The notes: a model not told the origin generated them from the sequence alone. DNA of 64,000 bases from Ligilactobacillus salivarius DSM 20555 = ATCC 11741 (GCF_001435955.1 NZ_AYYT01000001.1:62001-126000), one strand, 5' to 3'. Positions 48,365 to 58,599 are shown, counted from the first letter of the stretch. A program made the numbers and translations.

Positions 48365-49327
48365 ATGGCTGAATATAAAATGATTTTAGATTTAGATACC
48401 GGTATTGATGATGCACTAGCAATCGCATATGCTTTAGCAACACCTGAAAGTGACTTAATTGGTATTGTTGGATCATACGGAAATATCTTAGTTGAACAAG
48501 GTGTACAAAATAGTTTAGATTTACTTGAAATGTTGGGACATACTGAAGTTCCTGTTTATCAAGGACTATCTCATTCATCAACTACTGATCATTTCGATGT
48601 TATGCCAATTAGTGCTCAAATCCACGGTAAAAATGGTATTGGAGAAGTTGAAATTCCTACTGCTAAAAGAAAAGTTGAAACTATGAATGGTCCTGACTTC
48701 TTTATTGAAGCAGCTCACAAATATGGTAAAAAGCTTTTAATTGTTCCAACTGGTCCATTAACTAATCTAGCAGCAGCTATCAAAAAGGATCCTGAAATTA
48801 TTAATTTAGTTGGTCGCGTAACACTCATGGGTGGTGCTTTAACAGTTCCTGGTAATGTTAACCCTGTTACTGAAGCTAACATTAATCAAGATCCTGAAGC
48901 AGCAGATTTTGTATTTAGAAGTGGTATTCCTCTTACTATGGTTGGTTTAGACGTTACAACTCGTACCTTGTTAACTACAAAAGAAACTCAAAAATGGCGT
49001 GACTTAGGTACATTTGCTGGTCAAAAATATGCTGATATCGTCGACTACTACATTGACGCATATAAAGTAACAAGTCCACACCTTGGTGGTTGTGCTCTTC
49101 ATGATCCTTTAGCTGTAGGTGTAGCCGTCGAACCATCTTTAGTTACAACACTTGCTTTAGATATGAAGGTTGATACTGAAGGCCCTTATGCAGGAAGAAC
49201 AATTGGGGATGAAACTAAAGTAAACAACCCAAATCCTATAAGTAAAGCCGCAATTGGTGTTAACAAAGATAAGTTTTTAGATGAATTCATGGAAAAATTA
49301 ACTAAATTATTTGCAGAAGCTAATTAA
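48365..49327 (+). CDS. Inosine-uridine-preferring nucleoside hydrolase
   Basis: 320 residues. Splits ribonucleosides into base and ribose for salvage. Ca2+-binding signature DLDTGIDDALAIAYAL (about 9-24), PTGPLTNLAAAI (about 125), the Asn/Glu stretch in GNVNPVTEANINQDPEA (about 160-180) and a late HDPLA with a catalytic His/Asp pair. AAGGAG precedes the ATG. One of few plus-strand genes. It may supply uracil where de novo pyrimidine synthesis is weak, which fits the altered pyr operon, but that link is inferred. Confidence 0.94.
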   Translation: MAEYKMILDLDTGIDDALAIAYALATPESDLIGIVGSYGNILVEQGVQNSLDLLEMLGHTEVPVYQGLSHSSTTDHFDVMPISAQIHGKNGIGEVEIPTAKRKVETMNGPDFFIEAAHKYGKKLLIVPTGPLTNLAAAIKKDPEIINLVGRVTLMGGALTVPGNVNPVTEANINQDPEAADFVFRSGIPLTMVGLDVTTRTLLTTKETQKWRDLGTFAGQKYADIVDYYIDAYKVTSPHLGGCALHDPLAVGVAVEPSLVTTLALDMKVDTEGPYAGRTIGDETKVNNPNPISKAAIGVNKDKFLDEFMEKLTKLFAEAN

Positions 49328-49350
49328 TAACTTATTAAGGAGGGCTAGAC

Positions 49351-49701
49351 TTGGTATTTCTCGGCTTAGCTTTATACATTTTTTGGCTCTTAATAACACT
49401 GCTAAAAATTAATAGTTTGGCTCAGACTCCTACATTTTCATATCAGGTAGCTTTTTTTGGAAGTTTGTCTTGGTATAAAAACGCTAGAAATATTATTTTA
49501 TTAGTATCATTTTGTATATTAATTTATTTTGCTTCTTTACAATTTATTTATTTTTTATTTCTATTTTCTAGTTTATTCTTTTTAGTACTATTCATACATA
49601 ACATTCAAAGAAGTATCGGTACTGTAAAAGAAAATTTAATTCTAATGTCACTTAGTATTTTGGTCAGTGTTATTTCTTGCTGGATACTTTCCTTACTATA
49701 A
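49351..49701 (+). CDS. Small membrane protein, unknown function
   Basis: 116 residues, mostly hydrophobic with four predicted membrane helices (about 1-18, 42-62, 63-80, 95-115). Start is a TTG after AAGGAGGG, 23 bases after the nucleoside hydrolase stop, so the two form an operon closed by a terminator. I recognise no family. Could be a partner in nucleoside or base handling, but nothing in the sequence shows this. Confidence 0.75.
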   Translation: MVFLGLALYIFWLLITLLKINSLAQTPTFSYQVAFFGSLSWYKNARNIILLVSFCILIYFASLQFIYFLFLFSSLFFLVLFIHNIQRSIGTVKENLILMSLSILVSVISCWILSLL

Positions 49702-49711
49702 GAAAAGTGAT

Positions 49712-49758
49712 AAAGCCCAGAGTATATTAATTAAGATATACTTGGGCTTTATTTTTTT
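49712..49758 (+). terminator. Intrinsic terminator of the nucleoside hydrolase operon
   Basis: Hairpin AAAGCCCAGAGTATAT / ATATACTTGGGCTTT followed by a T7 run on the plus strand. Confidence 0.93.
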
Positions 49759-49767
49759 CTATATAAA

Positions 49768-49814
49768 ATAAAAATCATAACCATCTATTAAAAATTGATA
49801 GAGGCTATGATTTT
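49768..49814 (-). terminator. Intrinsic terminator after greA
   Basis: Hairpin AAAATCATAGCCTCTATCAA / TTAATAGATGGTTATGATTTTT on the minus strand, convergent with the plus-strand terminator beside it. Confidence 0.88.
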
Positions 49815-49833
49815 CATAATTCTTTACTTGTTA

Positions 49834-50304
49834 TTATTTAACATCAATAATTTTTACTTGCATAGTTCCACCTGGTGTGTCGATGGATACTACATCGCCT
49901 AACTTATGTCCAATTAAACCACTTGCAATTGGAGATTCGTTTGAAATTTTACCTTCAAATGGATCTGCTTCTGCAGCACCTACGATTTGATATGTTTCTG
50001 GTTCATCATCATCTTCTTGGAATGTAACTGTCTTACCTACTGCAACTTCATTTTCATCAATTGACTTATTGTCGATAATTTCTGCATGGTTTAGCATATT
50101 TTGAATTTCTTTAATTCTAGCTTCCATAAATGCTTGTTCATCTTTTGCAGATTCATATTCTGAGTTTTCAGATAAGTCACCGAATGAACGAGCTATCTTA
50201 ATACGTTCAATAATTTCTGCACGTTTAGTAGTACGTAATTCTTCTAATTCTTGTTCTAATTTTTCTTTACCTTCTAAAGTCATAGGAAATGTTTTTTCTG
50301 CCAT
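49834..50304 (-). CDS. greA: Transcription elongation factor GreA
   Basis: 156 residues. N-terminal coiled coil (about 10-75) with the acidic tip [19 protein letters not shown] that reaches the polymerase active site, and a C-terminal FKBP-like domain ending [16 protein letters not shown]. Rescues backtracked RNA polymerase. An upstream in-frame GTG lies within the GAGGTG ribosome binding site, so the ATG at 50304 is chosen. Last of mltG-udk-greA. Confidence 0.97.
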   Translation of the reverse strand: MAEKTFPMTLEGKEKLEQELEELRTTKRAEIIERIKIARSFGDLSENSEYESAKDEQAFMEARIKEIQNMLNHAEIIDNKSIDENEVAVGKTVTFQEDDDEPETYQIVGAAEADPFEGKISNESPIASGLIGHKLGDVVSIDTPGGTMQVKIIDVK

Positions 50305-50320
50305 TTTATTCACCTCAAAA

Positions 50321-50962
50321 TTATTTTTCTCGTTTTCTTAAAATATCTCTAACTTTAGTAACTAACAAGTCAATAGCAACTTGGTTTTCTCCACCTTCAG
50401 GGACAATAATATCAGCATAACGCTTAGTTGGTTCGATAAATTGATGGTACATTGGTTTTACAGTTGATTTATATTGATCAATAACTGATTGCAATGAGCG
50501 ACCACGTTCTTCGATATCTCTTTGAATACGTCTGATAATACGGATATCATCGTCAGTATCTACAAAAATTTTAATATCCATCAAGTCTCTCAAAGCTGGA
50601 TCATTCAATACTAGAATACCTTCTAGAATGATTACTTCCTTAGGCTCAACCTTTTCAACCTCTGAACTTCTAGTATGCTCTGTATAATCATAAATAGGTT
50701 TTTCAATGGTTTTCCAATCTAATAAATCTTTTAATTGCTTAACTAACAACTCAGTATCAAATGCATTAGGATGATCATAGTTTGTTTTTATGCGTTCTTC
50801 AAAAGGCATGTCACTTTGATCATTATAGTAAGAATCTTCTTGTAACATCAATAATGAGTGACCATGTAGTTGTTCAAAAATTGCTCGACTAACTGTTGTC
50901 TTACCAGAACCTGATCCACCTGTTACACCTATTATTACTGGTTTGTTTTCCCTATTTGCCAT
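50321..50962 (-). CDS. udk: Uridine kinase
   Basis: 213 residues. Phosphorylates uridine and cytidine to UMP and CMP. P-loop [12 protein letters not shown] (about 13-24), [18 protein letters not shown] (about 41-58) and [13 protein letters not shown] near the C-terminus. A second pyrimidine salvage gene in the window, which matters given the broken carAB. GGGAGAG precedes the ATG. Confidence 0.96.
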   Translation of the reverse strand: MANRENKPVIIGVTGGSGSGKTTVSRAIFEQLHGHSLLMLQEDSYYNDQSDMPFEERIKTNYDHPNAFDTELLVKQLKDLLDWKTIEKPIYDYTEHTRSSEVEKVEPKEVIILEGILVLNDPALRDLMDIKIFVDTDDDIRIIRRIQRDIEERGRSLQSVIDQYKSTVKPMYHQFIEPTKRYADIIVPEGGENQVAIDLLVTKVRDILRKREK

Positions 50963-50984
50963 TATTATTCTCTCCCTCTACTAA

Positions 50985-52124
50985 TTAATTTTCATATCCA
51001 TTTGCTTTTTGCAACTTTTTAACATTCTTTTGATGTTCAGCATATGTCTTAGAGAAATATACTTTCTTTGTCTTAATATTCGCTACGAAATATAAATATC
51101 CTTTGTCTTTATCAACAGGGTTTAAAACAGCCTTTACAGAATCAATACTTGGATTATTAAATGGTCCTGGGCCTAATCCCTTATTTTTATAGAGATTATA
51201 TGGAGAATCAACTTCTAAATCATCATATGATACAGTTGATTTACTGTTATTTAAAGCATAATGGATAGCTACATCAGATTGTAACGGCATATCTTGTTCT
51301 AAACGATTTTCAAATACTCCAGCAATTTTACCTCTATCATCAGCACTACCATATTCTTTTTCTACTAGCGATGCCAATGTTAAAACTTGTTGAACTGAAT
51401 ATTTTGATTTTGAAATTTTATCAAAATATGGTTTCATTTCCATATTAGTCTTAGCTACCATTTGTTCAACTACTGCTTTCAAATTATCATGCTTTCCAAC
51501 TGTATACGTTGCAGGATACAAATATCCTTCCAACTTATATCTTGTATCTTTAGCATCAACAGCAGAAGATAGCAATTGCGGATATTTGTTCTTTAACTCA
51601 TTCAAAAAGTTTGCATCATTCATTAGCTTTAGAAAGTCTTGCTTTTTAAACTTAGTATTCTTTTGAACTACATCAGCAACTTGATCTATGCTAGCACCTT
51701 CTTTAATTAGAATTGTACCATTAGAATGGGGATTACTTTGACCACCTTGTTGTAATTTCTTTGCAATTTCATCCAAAGTCATTGACGGACTTAATTGATA
51801 ATATCCAGCTTTGAAATTACCTACTTTGTTAGTCTTTACATAATAATCAAAAACAATACCACTCTTAATAATATTATTTTTCTCTAAAATATCTCCAATT
51901 TGCTTATTGGAACTTCCTATTGGAATTTTCACTTCTACTTTTTTAGTACTATTAGCATTCAATGGTTGTAAAGAAGAATGAATATACTGATATCCCATCA
52001 CTCCCATCAAAACTACTAATACCACTAAAATTCCAACAATCCATGAAACAATTTTACCAACTATTCCACGTTGCTTTTTCAATTTTTCAGAACGGCTTGG
52101 ATAATTCGTATTATCATTTTTCAA
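50985..52124 (-). CDS. mltG: Endolytic peptidoglycan transglycosylase MltG
   Basis: 379 residues. Basic cytosolic N-terminus, one membrane helix (about 24-46), then an extracellular YceG/MltG domain: LysM-like part (about 60-130), catalytic glutamate in LASLVEKEYGSADDRGKIAGVFENRL (about 258) and the LGPGPFNNPSIDSVKAVLNP signature. Cuts nascent glycan strands at the membrane. Start is a TTG after AAGGAGG. The mltG-udk-greA order is common in lactobacilli. Confidence 0.96.
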   Translation of the reverse strand: MKNDNTNYPSRSEKLKKQRGIVGKIVSWIVGILVVLVVLMGVMGYQYIHSSLQPLNANSTKKVEVKIPIGSSNKQIGDILEKNNIIKSGIVFDYYVKTNKVGNFKAGYYQLSPSMTLDEIAKKLQQGGQSNPHSNGTILIKEGASIDQVADVVQKNTKFKKQDFLKLMNDANFLNELKNKYPQLLSSAVDAKDTRYKLEGYLYPATYTVGKHDNLKAVVEQMVAKTNMEMKPYFDKISKSKYSVQQVLTLASLVEKEYGSADDRGKIAGVFENRLEQDMPLQSDVAIHYALNNSKSTVSYDDLEVDSPYNLYKNKGLGPGPFNNPSIDSVKAVLNPVDKDKGYLYFVANIKTKKVYFSKTYAEHQKNVKKLQKANGYEN

Positions 52125-52224
52125 GGTTTTTCCTCCTTAGACTATACAGTCTTACTTAATGATTATACTAAAATTAATACGTTTTTTCATCTATATTTAG
52201 AATTTTGTCTTATTATTAAACTCT

Positions 52225-52264
52225 CAAAAAATGTCGTCAAATCTATTCTTGATTCAACGACACT
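52225..52264 (-). terminator. Intrinsic terminator after pheT
   Basis: Hairpin AGTGTCGTTGAATC / GATTTGACGACAT then T6 on the minus strand. Confidence 0.9.
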
Positions 52265-52276
52265 CTGTACTTAATC

Positions 52277-54694
52277 TTAACGAATTACAGCTTTATAATT
52301 TTCTTGTAATTTATTAACTACTTTATCAAATGCTTTATTTACTTCATCATCCGTTAATGTACGTTCTTTATTTTCGAAAGTTAAAGTATAAGCTAAAGAC
52401 TTGAATCCTAAGTCAATCTTTTCACCAGCATAAACATCAAAGATATTTACAGATGCTAAGTTAGCCCCGCCATTTTCTTTGATTGTTTTAATGATATCAC
52501 TGTTTTGAATATCTTCAGCAACTAGTAAAGCAATATCACGCTTAATTGCAGGGAATTTAGATACTGGTTCATAAACTTCAAGATCTTTAGAAAGTTCCAT
52601 AACTTTTTGTAAGTCTAATTCAAATACATAAACTCTATCTAAATTGTATTCTTTAGCTAAAGTTGGATGAACTTCACCAACAAATCCAATAAATTCACCA
52701 TCAATATAAATATTTGCTGTACGTCCTGGATGCATTTCCTCATGTTCTGCCGTAGCTGTATAAACAACTCTAGAACCAACCCCTACTTTATCCAATAGAT
52801 TTTGAACAATTCCTTTAATTACATAGAAGTCAACCGGACGTTTCTTATCATGCCAAGTTGCATCTTCAATTAATCCAGTCATAGCTGCAGCAACATGTTC
52901 CACTTCTCTTGGTCGTTCTGAATCTTCATCTCTGAAGAATACTCTCCCTTGTTCGTAGAGAGCTACATTTTCAACTTTTCTAGCCTTATTGTATGAAACA
53001 TCATCTAATAATCCAGAAATTAGGTTCATTCGAACTGTTGTATGATCAGAACTCATTGGGAAATCTAATTCTGTTGACTTCATTGCTGGTTCAAAAGCAA
53101 ATCTCTCAGCTTTAACTTTAGTTGTAAGCCCATAAGAAATAGCTTGTGTTAATCCAGAAGCCTCAAGAATTGCGCGTGTATTACGAATTACTTGTTGTTC
53201 GTAAGTATAGTGTCCTGGAGTAGTTGGACCTACTGGTAAAGTAGCTGGAATATTATCATAACCATAAATACGTGCTACTTCTTCTATTAAATCTGCAGGA
53301 ATGCTAATATCCCATCTAAATGGAGGCACATTTACAACAAATTCGCCAGCATTTTCTTCAACCTTAAATCCTAAACGTTCAAAAATATCTGTCACATCTG
53401 CAACTGATAAATCTGTTCCTAAGACATTATTTATTTTTTCTAATGAAATTTCTACCGTAGTATCTTGAACATCTATATCTTGTTCTTGCGCAATTCCAGT
53501 AGCTACCTTACCATCGCCTAATTCCGCAATCAAATTAGCAGCATAATCTAATGCTTCTTCGATTGTTCCACGATTAATCCCTCTTTCAAAACGCATTGAT
53601 GCTTCGGAATGAATATTTTCGCGACGAGAAGTTTTTCTGATGCTTGATGAATCAAACATTGCAGATTCAAGTACTACGGTTGTAGTATTGTCATCAACTT
53701 CTGTATTAGCTCCACCCATCACACCAGCTAAAGCAATTGGATCCTTACCGTTAGTAATAACAATATCTCCAGATTGTAATTCACGTTCTTGATCGTCTAG
53801 AGTTGTGATTTTTTCTCCTTGTTCAGCTAATCTTACTACTAATTCTTTTGAATTAATCTTGTTGTAATCAAAAGAATGAAGTGGTTGACCATAATCCATC
53901 AAAATGTAGTTAGTAACATCAACAACATTATTAATAGGTCTTACACCAGCATTCCATAAGCGTTTTTGTAACCACATAGGACTAGGTTTAACAGTAACAT
54001 TATCAATAACTCGTAGTTTATAAGCTGGAGCTAATTCTTTATCTGCCTTTACTGACAAATAGTCTTTAATATGTAATCCATCATCTTCGTTAACAGTTCC
54101 CACTGGTAAAGTTAATTCTCTACCATAAACAGCAGCTACATCTCGTGCAACTCCACGCATACTTAACATATCACCACGGTTAGGTGTTACGTCAACGTCA
54201 ATTATATCTTCGTCCATTCCTAGATAATTATATACAGGTTCTCCAGGAACAGCAGATTCTGGTAATACATAAATTCCGTCAGCATATTCTTTAGGAACAA
54301 CACTTTCTGAAAAGCCAATTTCTTGTAAAGCACAAATCATACCATTAGATACTTGACCTCTCATTTTACCGCGCTTAATTTTAACATTCCCGGCAATTCT
54401 TGCACCTGAAAGTGCTACGATAACTTTTTGATTAGCAGCAATATTAGGAGCTCCACATATAATTTGAATTGGTTCATCTTCACCTACATCAACTTGACAA
54501 ATATTTAAGTGATCGGAATCTGGATGCTTTACAACTTCTAAAGTTTTACCGACAACAATCTTTTTTAATCCTTCTTCAAGTCTGTATGTTTCATCCACTT
54601 CAACTGCTGTTCTTTCAATTTTTTCAGCTAATTCTTCAACAGCTAAATCATCTACTTTTACATAATCGTTTAACCATTTTGTAGAAACTTTCAT
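52277..54694 (-). CDS. pheT: Phenylalanyl-tRNA synthetase beta subunit
   Basis: 805 residues, normal length. N-terminal EMAP-like tRNA-binding domain (about 40-150; KHPDSDHLNICQVDVG), B3/B4 editing domain (about 210-400), B5 (about 405-475), the catalytic-like core and the C-terminal ferredoxin-like anticodon-binding domain (PVSKFPAIKRDIALLV, about 710-800). Forms the alpha2beta2 enzyme with PheS, 6 bases upstream. Confidence 0.98.
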   Translation of the reverse strand: MKVSTKWLNDYVKVDDLAVEELAEKIERTAVEVDETYRLEEGLKKIVVGKTLEVVKHPDSDHLNICQVDVGEDEPIQIICGAPNIAANQKVIVALSGARIAGNVKIKRGKMRGQVSNGMICALQEIGFSESVVPKEYADGIYVLPESAVPGEPVYNYLGMDEDIIDVDVTPNRGDMLSMRGVARDVAAVYGRELTLPVGTVNEDDGLHIKDYLSVKADKELAPAYKLRVIDNVTVKPSPMWLQKRLWNAGVRPINNVVDVTNYILMDYGQPLHSFDYNKINSKELVVRLAEQGEKITTLDDQERELQSGDIVITNGKDPIALAGVMGGANTEVDDNTTTVVLESAMFDSSSIRKTSRRENIHSEASMRFERGINRGTIEEALDYAANLIAELGDGKVATGIAQEQDIDVQDTTVEISLEKINNVLGTDLSVADVTDIFERLGFKVEENAGEFVVNVPPFRWDISIPADLIEEVARIYGYDNIPATLPVGPTTPGHYTYEQQVIRNTRAILEASGLTQAISYGLTTKVKAERFAFEPAMKSTELDFPMSSDHTTVRMNLISGLLDDVSYNKARKVENVALYEQGRVFFRDEDSERPREVEHVAAAMTGLIEDATWHDKKRPVDFYVIKGIVQNLLDKVGVGSRVVYTATAEHEEMHPGRTANIYIDGEFIGFVGEVHPTLAKEYNLDRVYVFELDLQKVMELSKDLEVYEPVSKFPAIKRDIALLVAEDIQNSDIIKTIKENGGANLASVNIFDVYAGEKIDLGFKSLAYTLTFENKERTLTDDEVNKAFDKVVNKLQENYKAVIR

Positions 54695-54700
54695 TTTATA

Positions 54701-55747
54701 CTATCCCTTCTGTGAAAATTGACTTAAGAAACGAACATCATTTAGATAGAACTCTCTGATATCGTCTACACCATATTTCAACATTGCAAATCTATCTGGT
54801 CCTAAACCGAATGCAAATCCGCCATAAACATTGGAATCTACTCCTGCCATTTCCAATACGTTAGGATGTACCATTCCAGCACCTAGAACTTCGATCCATC
54901 CAGTGTATTTACATACAGAACAACCTTTACCATTACACTTAAAACATGAAACATCAATTTCAGCAGATGGTTCTGTAAATGGGAAATAACTTGGACGCAT
55001 TCTGATTTCTCTATCTTCACCGAAAATAGTACGTGCAATTAATTGCAAAGTACCCTTTAAATCAGCCATAGTAATATGCTTATCTATAACAAGTCCTTCT
55101 ACTTGATGGAATTGATGAGAATGAGTTGCATCGTCAGTATCTCTACGGTAAACCTTACCTGGAGAAATCATTTTAAGTGGTCCCTTGCTAAAGTCATGTT
55201 TTTCCATTGTACGAGCTTGGACAGGAGATGTTTGAGTTCTCATTAAAATCTTTTCAGTAATATAGAAAGTATCTTGCATATCACGTGCTGGATGATCTTG
55301 AGGTAAGTTAAGCATTTCAAAGTTATAATGATCTTCTTCTACTTCAGGACCATCAACAACTTGAAATCCCATTCCCAAGAATAATTTTTCTATTTGATCA
55401 ATTATTTGTGTAATAATATGTGTGTTACCTGTAGTTACTGGCACACCTGGTAAAGTTACATCAATTGTTTCTTTTTCCAGTTTTTTAGCCATTTTTATAA
55501 CTTCAATTTCATCTTTCTTATCAGCCAATGCTTGAGTCAATTCATCTCTGATTGCATTGGCAAATTGTCCCACTTTTGGACGTTCCTCTGCACTCAAATC
55601 ACGCATTCCACGTAAAACTTCAGTGATTGGACCTTTCTTACCTAACAAACTTACACGAATGTCATTAATTTTCTTTAAGTCTTTTGCTTCTTTTATTTCC
55701 GCTAATCCTTGTTCTTTTAGCTCAGCAAGCTTTTCTTTAAGATTCAT
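54701..55747 (-). CDS. pheS: Phenylalanyl-tRNA synthetase alpha subunit
   Basis: 348 residues. N-terminal coiled coil (about 1-85), class II catalytic core with motif 2 in [24 protein letters not shown] (about 195-220) and motif 3 [17 protein letters not shown] near the C-terminus. A cysteine cluster ([13 protein letters not shown], about 265-277), as in many Firmicutes, may bind zinc. Leads pheST behind a Phe T-box. Confidence 0.98.
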   Translation of the reverse strand: MNLKEKLAELKEQGLAEIKEAKDLKKINDIRVSLLGKKGPITEVLRGMRDLSAEERPKVGQFANAIRDELTQALADKKDEIEVIKMAKKLEKETIDVTLPGVPVTTGNTHIITQIIDQIEKLFLGMGFQVVDGPEVEEDHYNFEMLNLPQDHPARDMQDTFYITEKILMRTQTSPVQARTMEKHDFSKGPLKMISPGKVYRRDTDDATHSHQFHQVEGLVIDKHITMADLKGTLQLIARTIFGEDREIRMRPSYFPFTEPSAEIDVSCFKCNGKGCSVCKYTGWIEVLGAGMVHPNVLEMAGVDSNVYGGFAFGLGPDRFAMLKYGVDDIREFYLNDVRFLSQFSQKG

Positions 55748-55778
55748 TGCTATGTTCCTTTCTTTGACTTTTTCAAAT

Positions 55779-56035
55779 AAAAAAGCCTCATCCCTACCAA
55801 AAGGGACGAGGCTCGCGGTACCACCCTTGTTTTGTTATACAAAATTGTACAACAACACTCTAATATGCCTTTAACGTAGCATCAACGTTCTATCTTTCAA
55901 CTTAAATCGTATTCCGATAGCGATTCCGGAAGTGAACTTCAGATAAAAAATATTGAAATTATCTCACCAAAACTAATTTCTCTCTTAAAATATTACCTTA
56001 TCTTACTCTTTTCCATCTACATCTTTAATATTATG
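55779..56035 (-). promoter_or_regulatory. T-box riboswitch upstream of pheST, Phe (UUC) specifier
   Basis: T-box core AAGGGTGGTACCGCG (55828-55814) and terminator hairpin GCCTCGTCCC / GGGATGAGGC with a T6 run (55812-55779). Stem I distal loop GGTGAG is near 55973, and the specifier UUC lies at 55936-55934 within AGTTCAC. Uncharged tRNA-Phe should allow read-through into pheST. Confidence 0.95.
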
Positions 56036-56041
56036 CTTTTT

Positions 56042-56071
56042 AGTTTAAACTATATTACTGATTTTAGTCAA
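56042..56071 (-). promoter_or_regulatory. Possible pheST promoter
   Basis: TTGACT (56071-56066), 18-base spacer, TAAACT (56047-56042) on the minus strand, just before Stem I. The -10 matches that of the other T-box unit at 8.7 kb. Confidence 0.45.
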
Positions 56072-56092
56072 GGGCTTATCAATGAAATAAAA

Positions 56093-56440
56093 TTAACTAT
56101 TAGCACAATCTTCGACAGAATACCATTTATCAGACCATTTATGAATATCAGACATAATTTCTTTCAAGTCTTCACCTTGGGGAGTCAATCTATATAAGAC
56201 ACGTGTACTACCTGGTTGTGCCATTCTTTCTACTAAACCTTCGTCTTCAAGTTCTTTTAGTCTTTCTACCATCACTCTGTCACTACATTTATCAACGCTA
56301 TCAGCTAAATTTCTGAATCTTTGAGGGCCTTTTTCTAATAAAACTTCAATAATCAAACCGTTCCATTTTCTTCCCAAGATTCCAAAAGTCTTTGTAAATT
56401 TAGGACAAAGTGTGTATTTATTTTCAGTATCCACTGGCAT
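56093..56440 (-). CDS. HxlR-family transcriptional regulator
   Basis: 115 residues. Winged-helix regulator of the HxlR/MarR-like group, with the family opening LCPKFTKTFGILGRKWNGLIIEVL (about 12-36), including the conserved redox-sensing N-terminal cysteine. Then FRNLADSVDKCSDRVMVERLKELEDEGLVER and YRLTPQGEDL. Members such as HypR and YodB sense reactive electrophiles. The ATG at 56440 after AAGGAG fits better than 56458. No cognate target is adjacent. Confidence 0.9.
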   Translation of the reverse strand: MPVDTENKYTLCPKFTKTFGILGRKWNGLIIEVLLEKGPQRFRNLADSVDKCSDRVMVERLKELEDEGLVERMAQPGSTRVLYRLTPQGEDLKEIMSDIHKWSDKWYSVEDCANS

Positions 56441-56524
56441 AAAGTTCACTCCTTCCAAATATATTTTTGAATCAATACTTTACTAGTCAAATCTAATTTG
56501 TTACTAGAAGTAAATAAATCTAAC

Positions 56525-56551
56525 AAAATAACCTTTGCATTATAGCAAAGG
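56525..56551 (-). terminator. Intrinsic terminator after the HD-domain gene
   Basis: Hairpin CCTTTGC / GCAAAGG with a TTATTTTG tail on the minus strand. Confidence 0.75.
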
Positions 56552-56581
56552 CCACTAATACTGCCCTAAGGACATTTTACA

Positions 56582-57106
56582 CTATTTACTTACTTTTTCA
56601 AAGTCAAACGCTGTACTATTTTTTCTTCCTCTAAATAGTTTTTCAACTTTTTGTACTAAGTGCTCTGAATATTCTGCTGTAGCAGAGTACTTATCTACAA
56701 TAGTTACAATATAACCTTCTTTATACTTTGGAGGGCACAATGTAGCTCCCCACATGTGTTTAATAATAATATCTTTTTCTAAATCACTTAATTTTGTTAA
56801 TTTTTCTGCATTTCTAACTGCTATTCTAGGATGAATCCAAGCATGTGTGCCACGGTCAAATTTTGTAGTTCTCCAATCATAATAGAACAAATCATGTAAT
56901 AAACCTGCACGAGCTACAGCTTTAGCATTCCAACCTAATGTCTTAGCAATTCGATAACTTACATAAGAAACAGTTATCACATGCTCTAAACGAGTAGAAA
57001 AATGATGTTGGGTATAATTAGCAAGTTTTTGAACTTCTTTAGTTTCCAACAAGCTCCCGACATAACTCATATATTCTTCATCATTACGCCAAATATTATC
57101 TTTCAT
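56582..57106 (-). CDS. HD-domain hydrolase
   Basis: 174 residues. HD-superfamily metal site: first His in TRLEHVITVSYVSYRIA (about 41), HD pair in GLLHDLFYYDWR (about 72), and late Asp in VDKYSATAEYS (about 133). Similar to small bacterial HD phosphohydrolases of unknown substrate, often near pheST or a SpoU gene in lactobacilli. Ribosome binding site GAGG lies 13 bases before the ATG. Confidence 0.85.
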   Translation of the reverse strand: MKDNIWRNDEEYMSYVGSLLETKEVQKLANYTQHHFSTRLEHVITVSYVSYRIAKTLGWNAKAVARAGLLHDLFYYDWRTTKFDRGTHAWIHPRIAVRNAEKLTKLSDLEKDIIIKHMWGATLCPPKYKEGYIVTIVDKYSATAEYSEHLVQKVEKLFRGRKNSTAFDFEKVSK

Positions 57107-57214
57107 ATAGTATCGTTACCTCACTAATTATCTATTCGTACTCTACTACTAGATAATAATACAGATTTTTTATGAAAAATCAATAATTCTTAGCACACCT
57201 TAACACTTTTTTAT

Positions 57215-57976
57215 TTATTTCTTCAAAGCAAACATTAATATGCCTGCAGCCACCGCTACATTTAGTGATTCAGCATTAGTTATTGGAATATACAAATTAA
57301 TTGAAGTCATCTCTAGAATTTCTTTACTTATTCCATTTCCTTCGTTTCCCATAACTAAAGCAAAATCAGTATGTTGTCCGACATTAGTATACTCTCTAGC
57401 ATGTTCGTTAAGTTCACTTCCAAAAACAGGGACCTTCATATCTTTAAAATGTCTAATCCAACCAGAGAGATTATCATTAATAACTTTAATATGAAATTGA
57501 CTCCCTTGCATTGCTCTTACGACTTTAGGATTATATAAATCTGCCGACCCTTCTCCTAAGATTACTCCAGAGAAACCAGCAGCATCTGCAGTACGTACCA
57601 TTGTTCCAATATTTCCTGGATCTTGAACACCATCTAACATTAACCAAGCACCTACGTCCTTTTGAGGATATGTGATCTTTTCTTCTTCAATAGATACAAT
57701 TCCAAAAATTCCTTGTGGCGTTTGAGTTTCTGAAATACTTTTCGAAACTTCCTTAGAAATCATAATCACTTTAGTTTCATCTGGTATTTCTATTTCATTT
57801 AGATGCTCAAATTTAGAAGTTATTAACAATTCTTCAACTTTCTTATTTGCTTTTAGTGCTTCTTTCACTAAATGTAAACCATCAAGAATATACTTATTTT
57901 GTTTTTTTCTTCCCTTTTTAGTATTTAATTTCTTCCATTCTTTTACTCTACTATTACTTGTTGATGTTATTTCCAA
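57215..57976 (-). CDS. RNA 2'-O-methyltransferase, TrmH/SpoU family
   Basis: 253 residues. N-terminal SpoU substrate-binding domain (SRVKEWKKLNTKKGRKKQNKYILDG, about 8-32) and a SPOUT knot domain with LDGVQDPGNIGTMVRTADAAGFSGVIL (about 110-136), VMGNEGNGIS (about 205) and IPITNAESLNVAVAAGILMF. B. subtilis YsgA-like; methylates ribose in 23S rRNA, exact site unknown. Starts at a TTG after GAGGATG. Confidence 0.93.
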   Translation of the reverse strand: MEITSTSNSRVKEWKKLNTKKGRKKQNKYILDGLHLVKEALKANKKVEELLITSKFEHLNEIEIPDETKVIMISKEVSKSISETQTPQGIFGIVSIEEEKITYPQKDVGAWLMLDGVQDPGNIGTMVRTADAAGFSGVILGEGSADLYNPKVVRAMQGSQFHIKVINDNLSGWIRHFKDMKVPVFGSELNEHAREYTNVGQHTDFALVMGNEGNGISKEILEMTSINLYIPITNAESLNVAVAAGILMFALKK

Positions 57977-58110
57977 TTATTTACACATCCTCTAATATAT
58001 TTGTCTATTAGATTATAGAATGAATTAATATTGTCGACAAGGTTGTTAAGTTGAAATATTCTAAAAATTATCGTATCATTATCACAATTAATTAATACTA
58101 AGGAGTTTTG

Positions 58111-58599
58111 ATGATGCAATTATACAGATTAGTTATTGATGGAGCTTTAGTATCTGACGAAAGCGACGAATACATTTATATAATTCATATTTCGTATCCA
58201 TCATATGCATACTTACCTGATCAAAACATGCCTTCGATTCCTGCAAAGTCACCAGCTTTACAAACTATCATTAGTCCTGTCCAGTTTAAAATTGAAAATG
58301 GTGATTTTTCAGAATTTTTCGTTTACTTAAATATTATTCCTAATAGTTTAATACCTAGACCTCGTTTTAAATTAGACCTATTAAAAAATTCGGATAGTTA
58401 TTCAATCACTAAACATGAAATGAAATTTTATAACAATCCTGATTTCGTTGAGAAGTACGGTCGTCCTCGTTATGATGTCAATCCAATTCCTGTCAATTAC
58501 GACGTTTCATTGGCAGAAATTTTACCTGAACTAGAACATGGCGACTTTTTAGGAAATTATATTAGTATTCGTTGGGAATTAGTTTCTCATAGAAATTAG
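58111..58599 (+). CDS. Hypothetical protein
   Basis: 162 residues, acidic, rich in Pro, Tyr and Ile, no signal or membrane segment. AAGGAG lies five bases before two adjacent ATG codons (58111 and 58114). Contains Pro-rich turns (DQNMPSIPAKSP, LIPRPRFKLDLL) and a beta-rich pattern. I recognise no family. It diverges from the SpoU gene and ends tail-to-tail with the small membrane protein, sharing stop bases. Confidence 0.75.
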   Translation: MMQLYRLVIDGALVSDESDEYIYIIHISYPSYAYLPDQNMPSIPAKSPALQTIISPVQFKIENGDFSEFFVYLNIIPNSLIPRPRFKLDLLKNSDSYSITKHEMKFYNNPDFVEKYGRPRYDVNPIPVNYDVSLAEILPELEHGDFLGNYISIRWELVSHRN

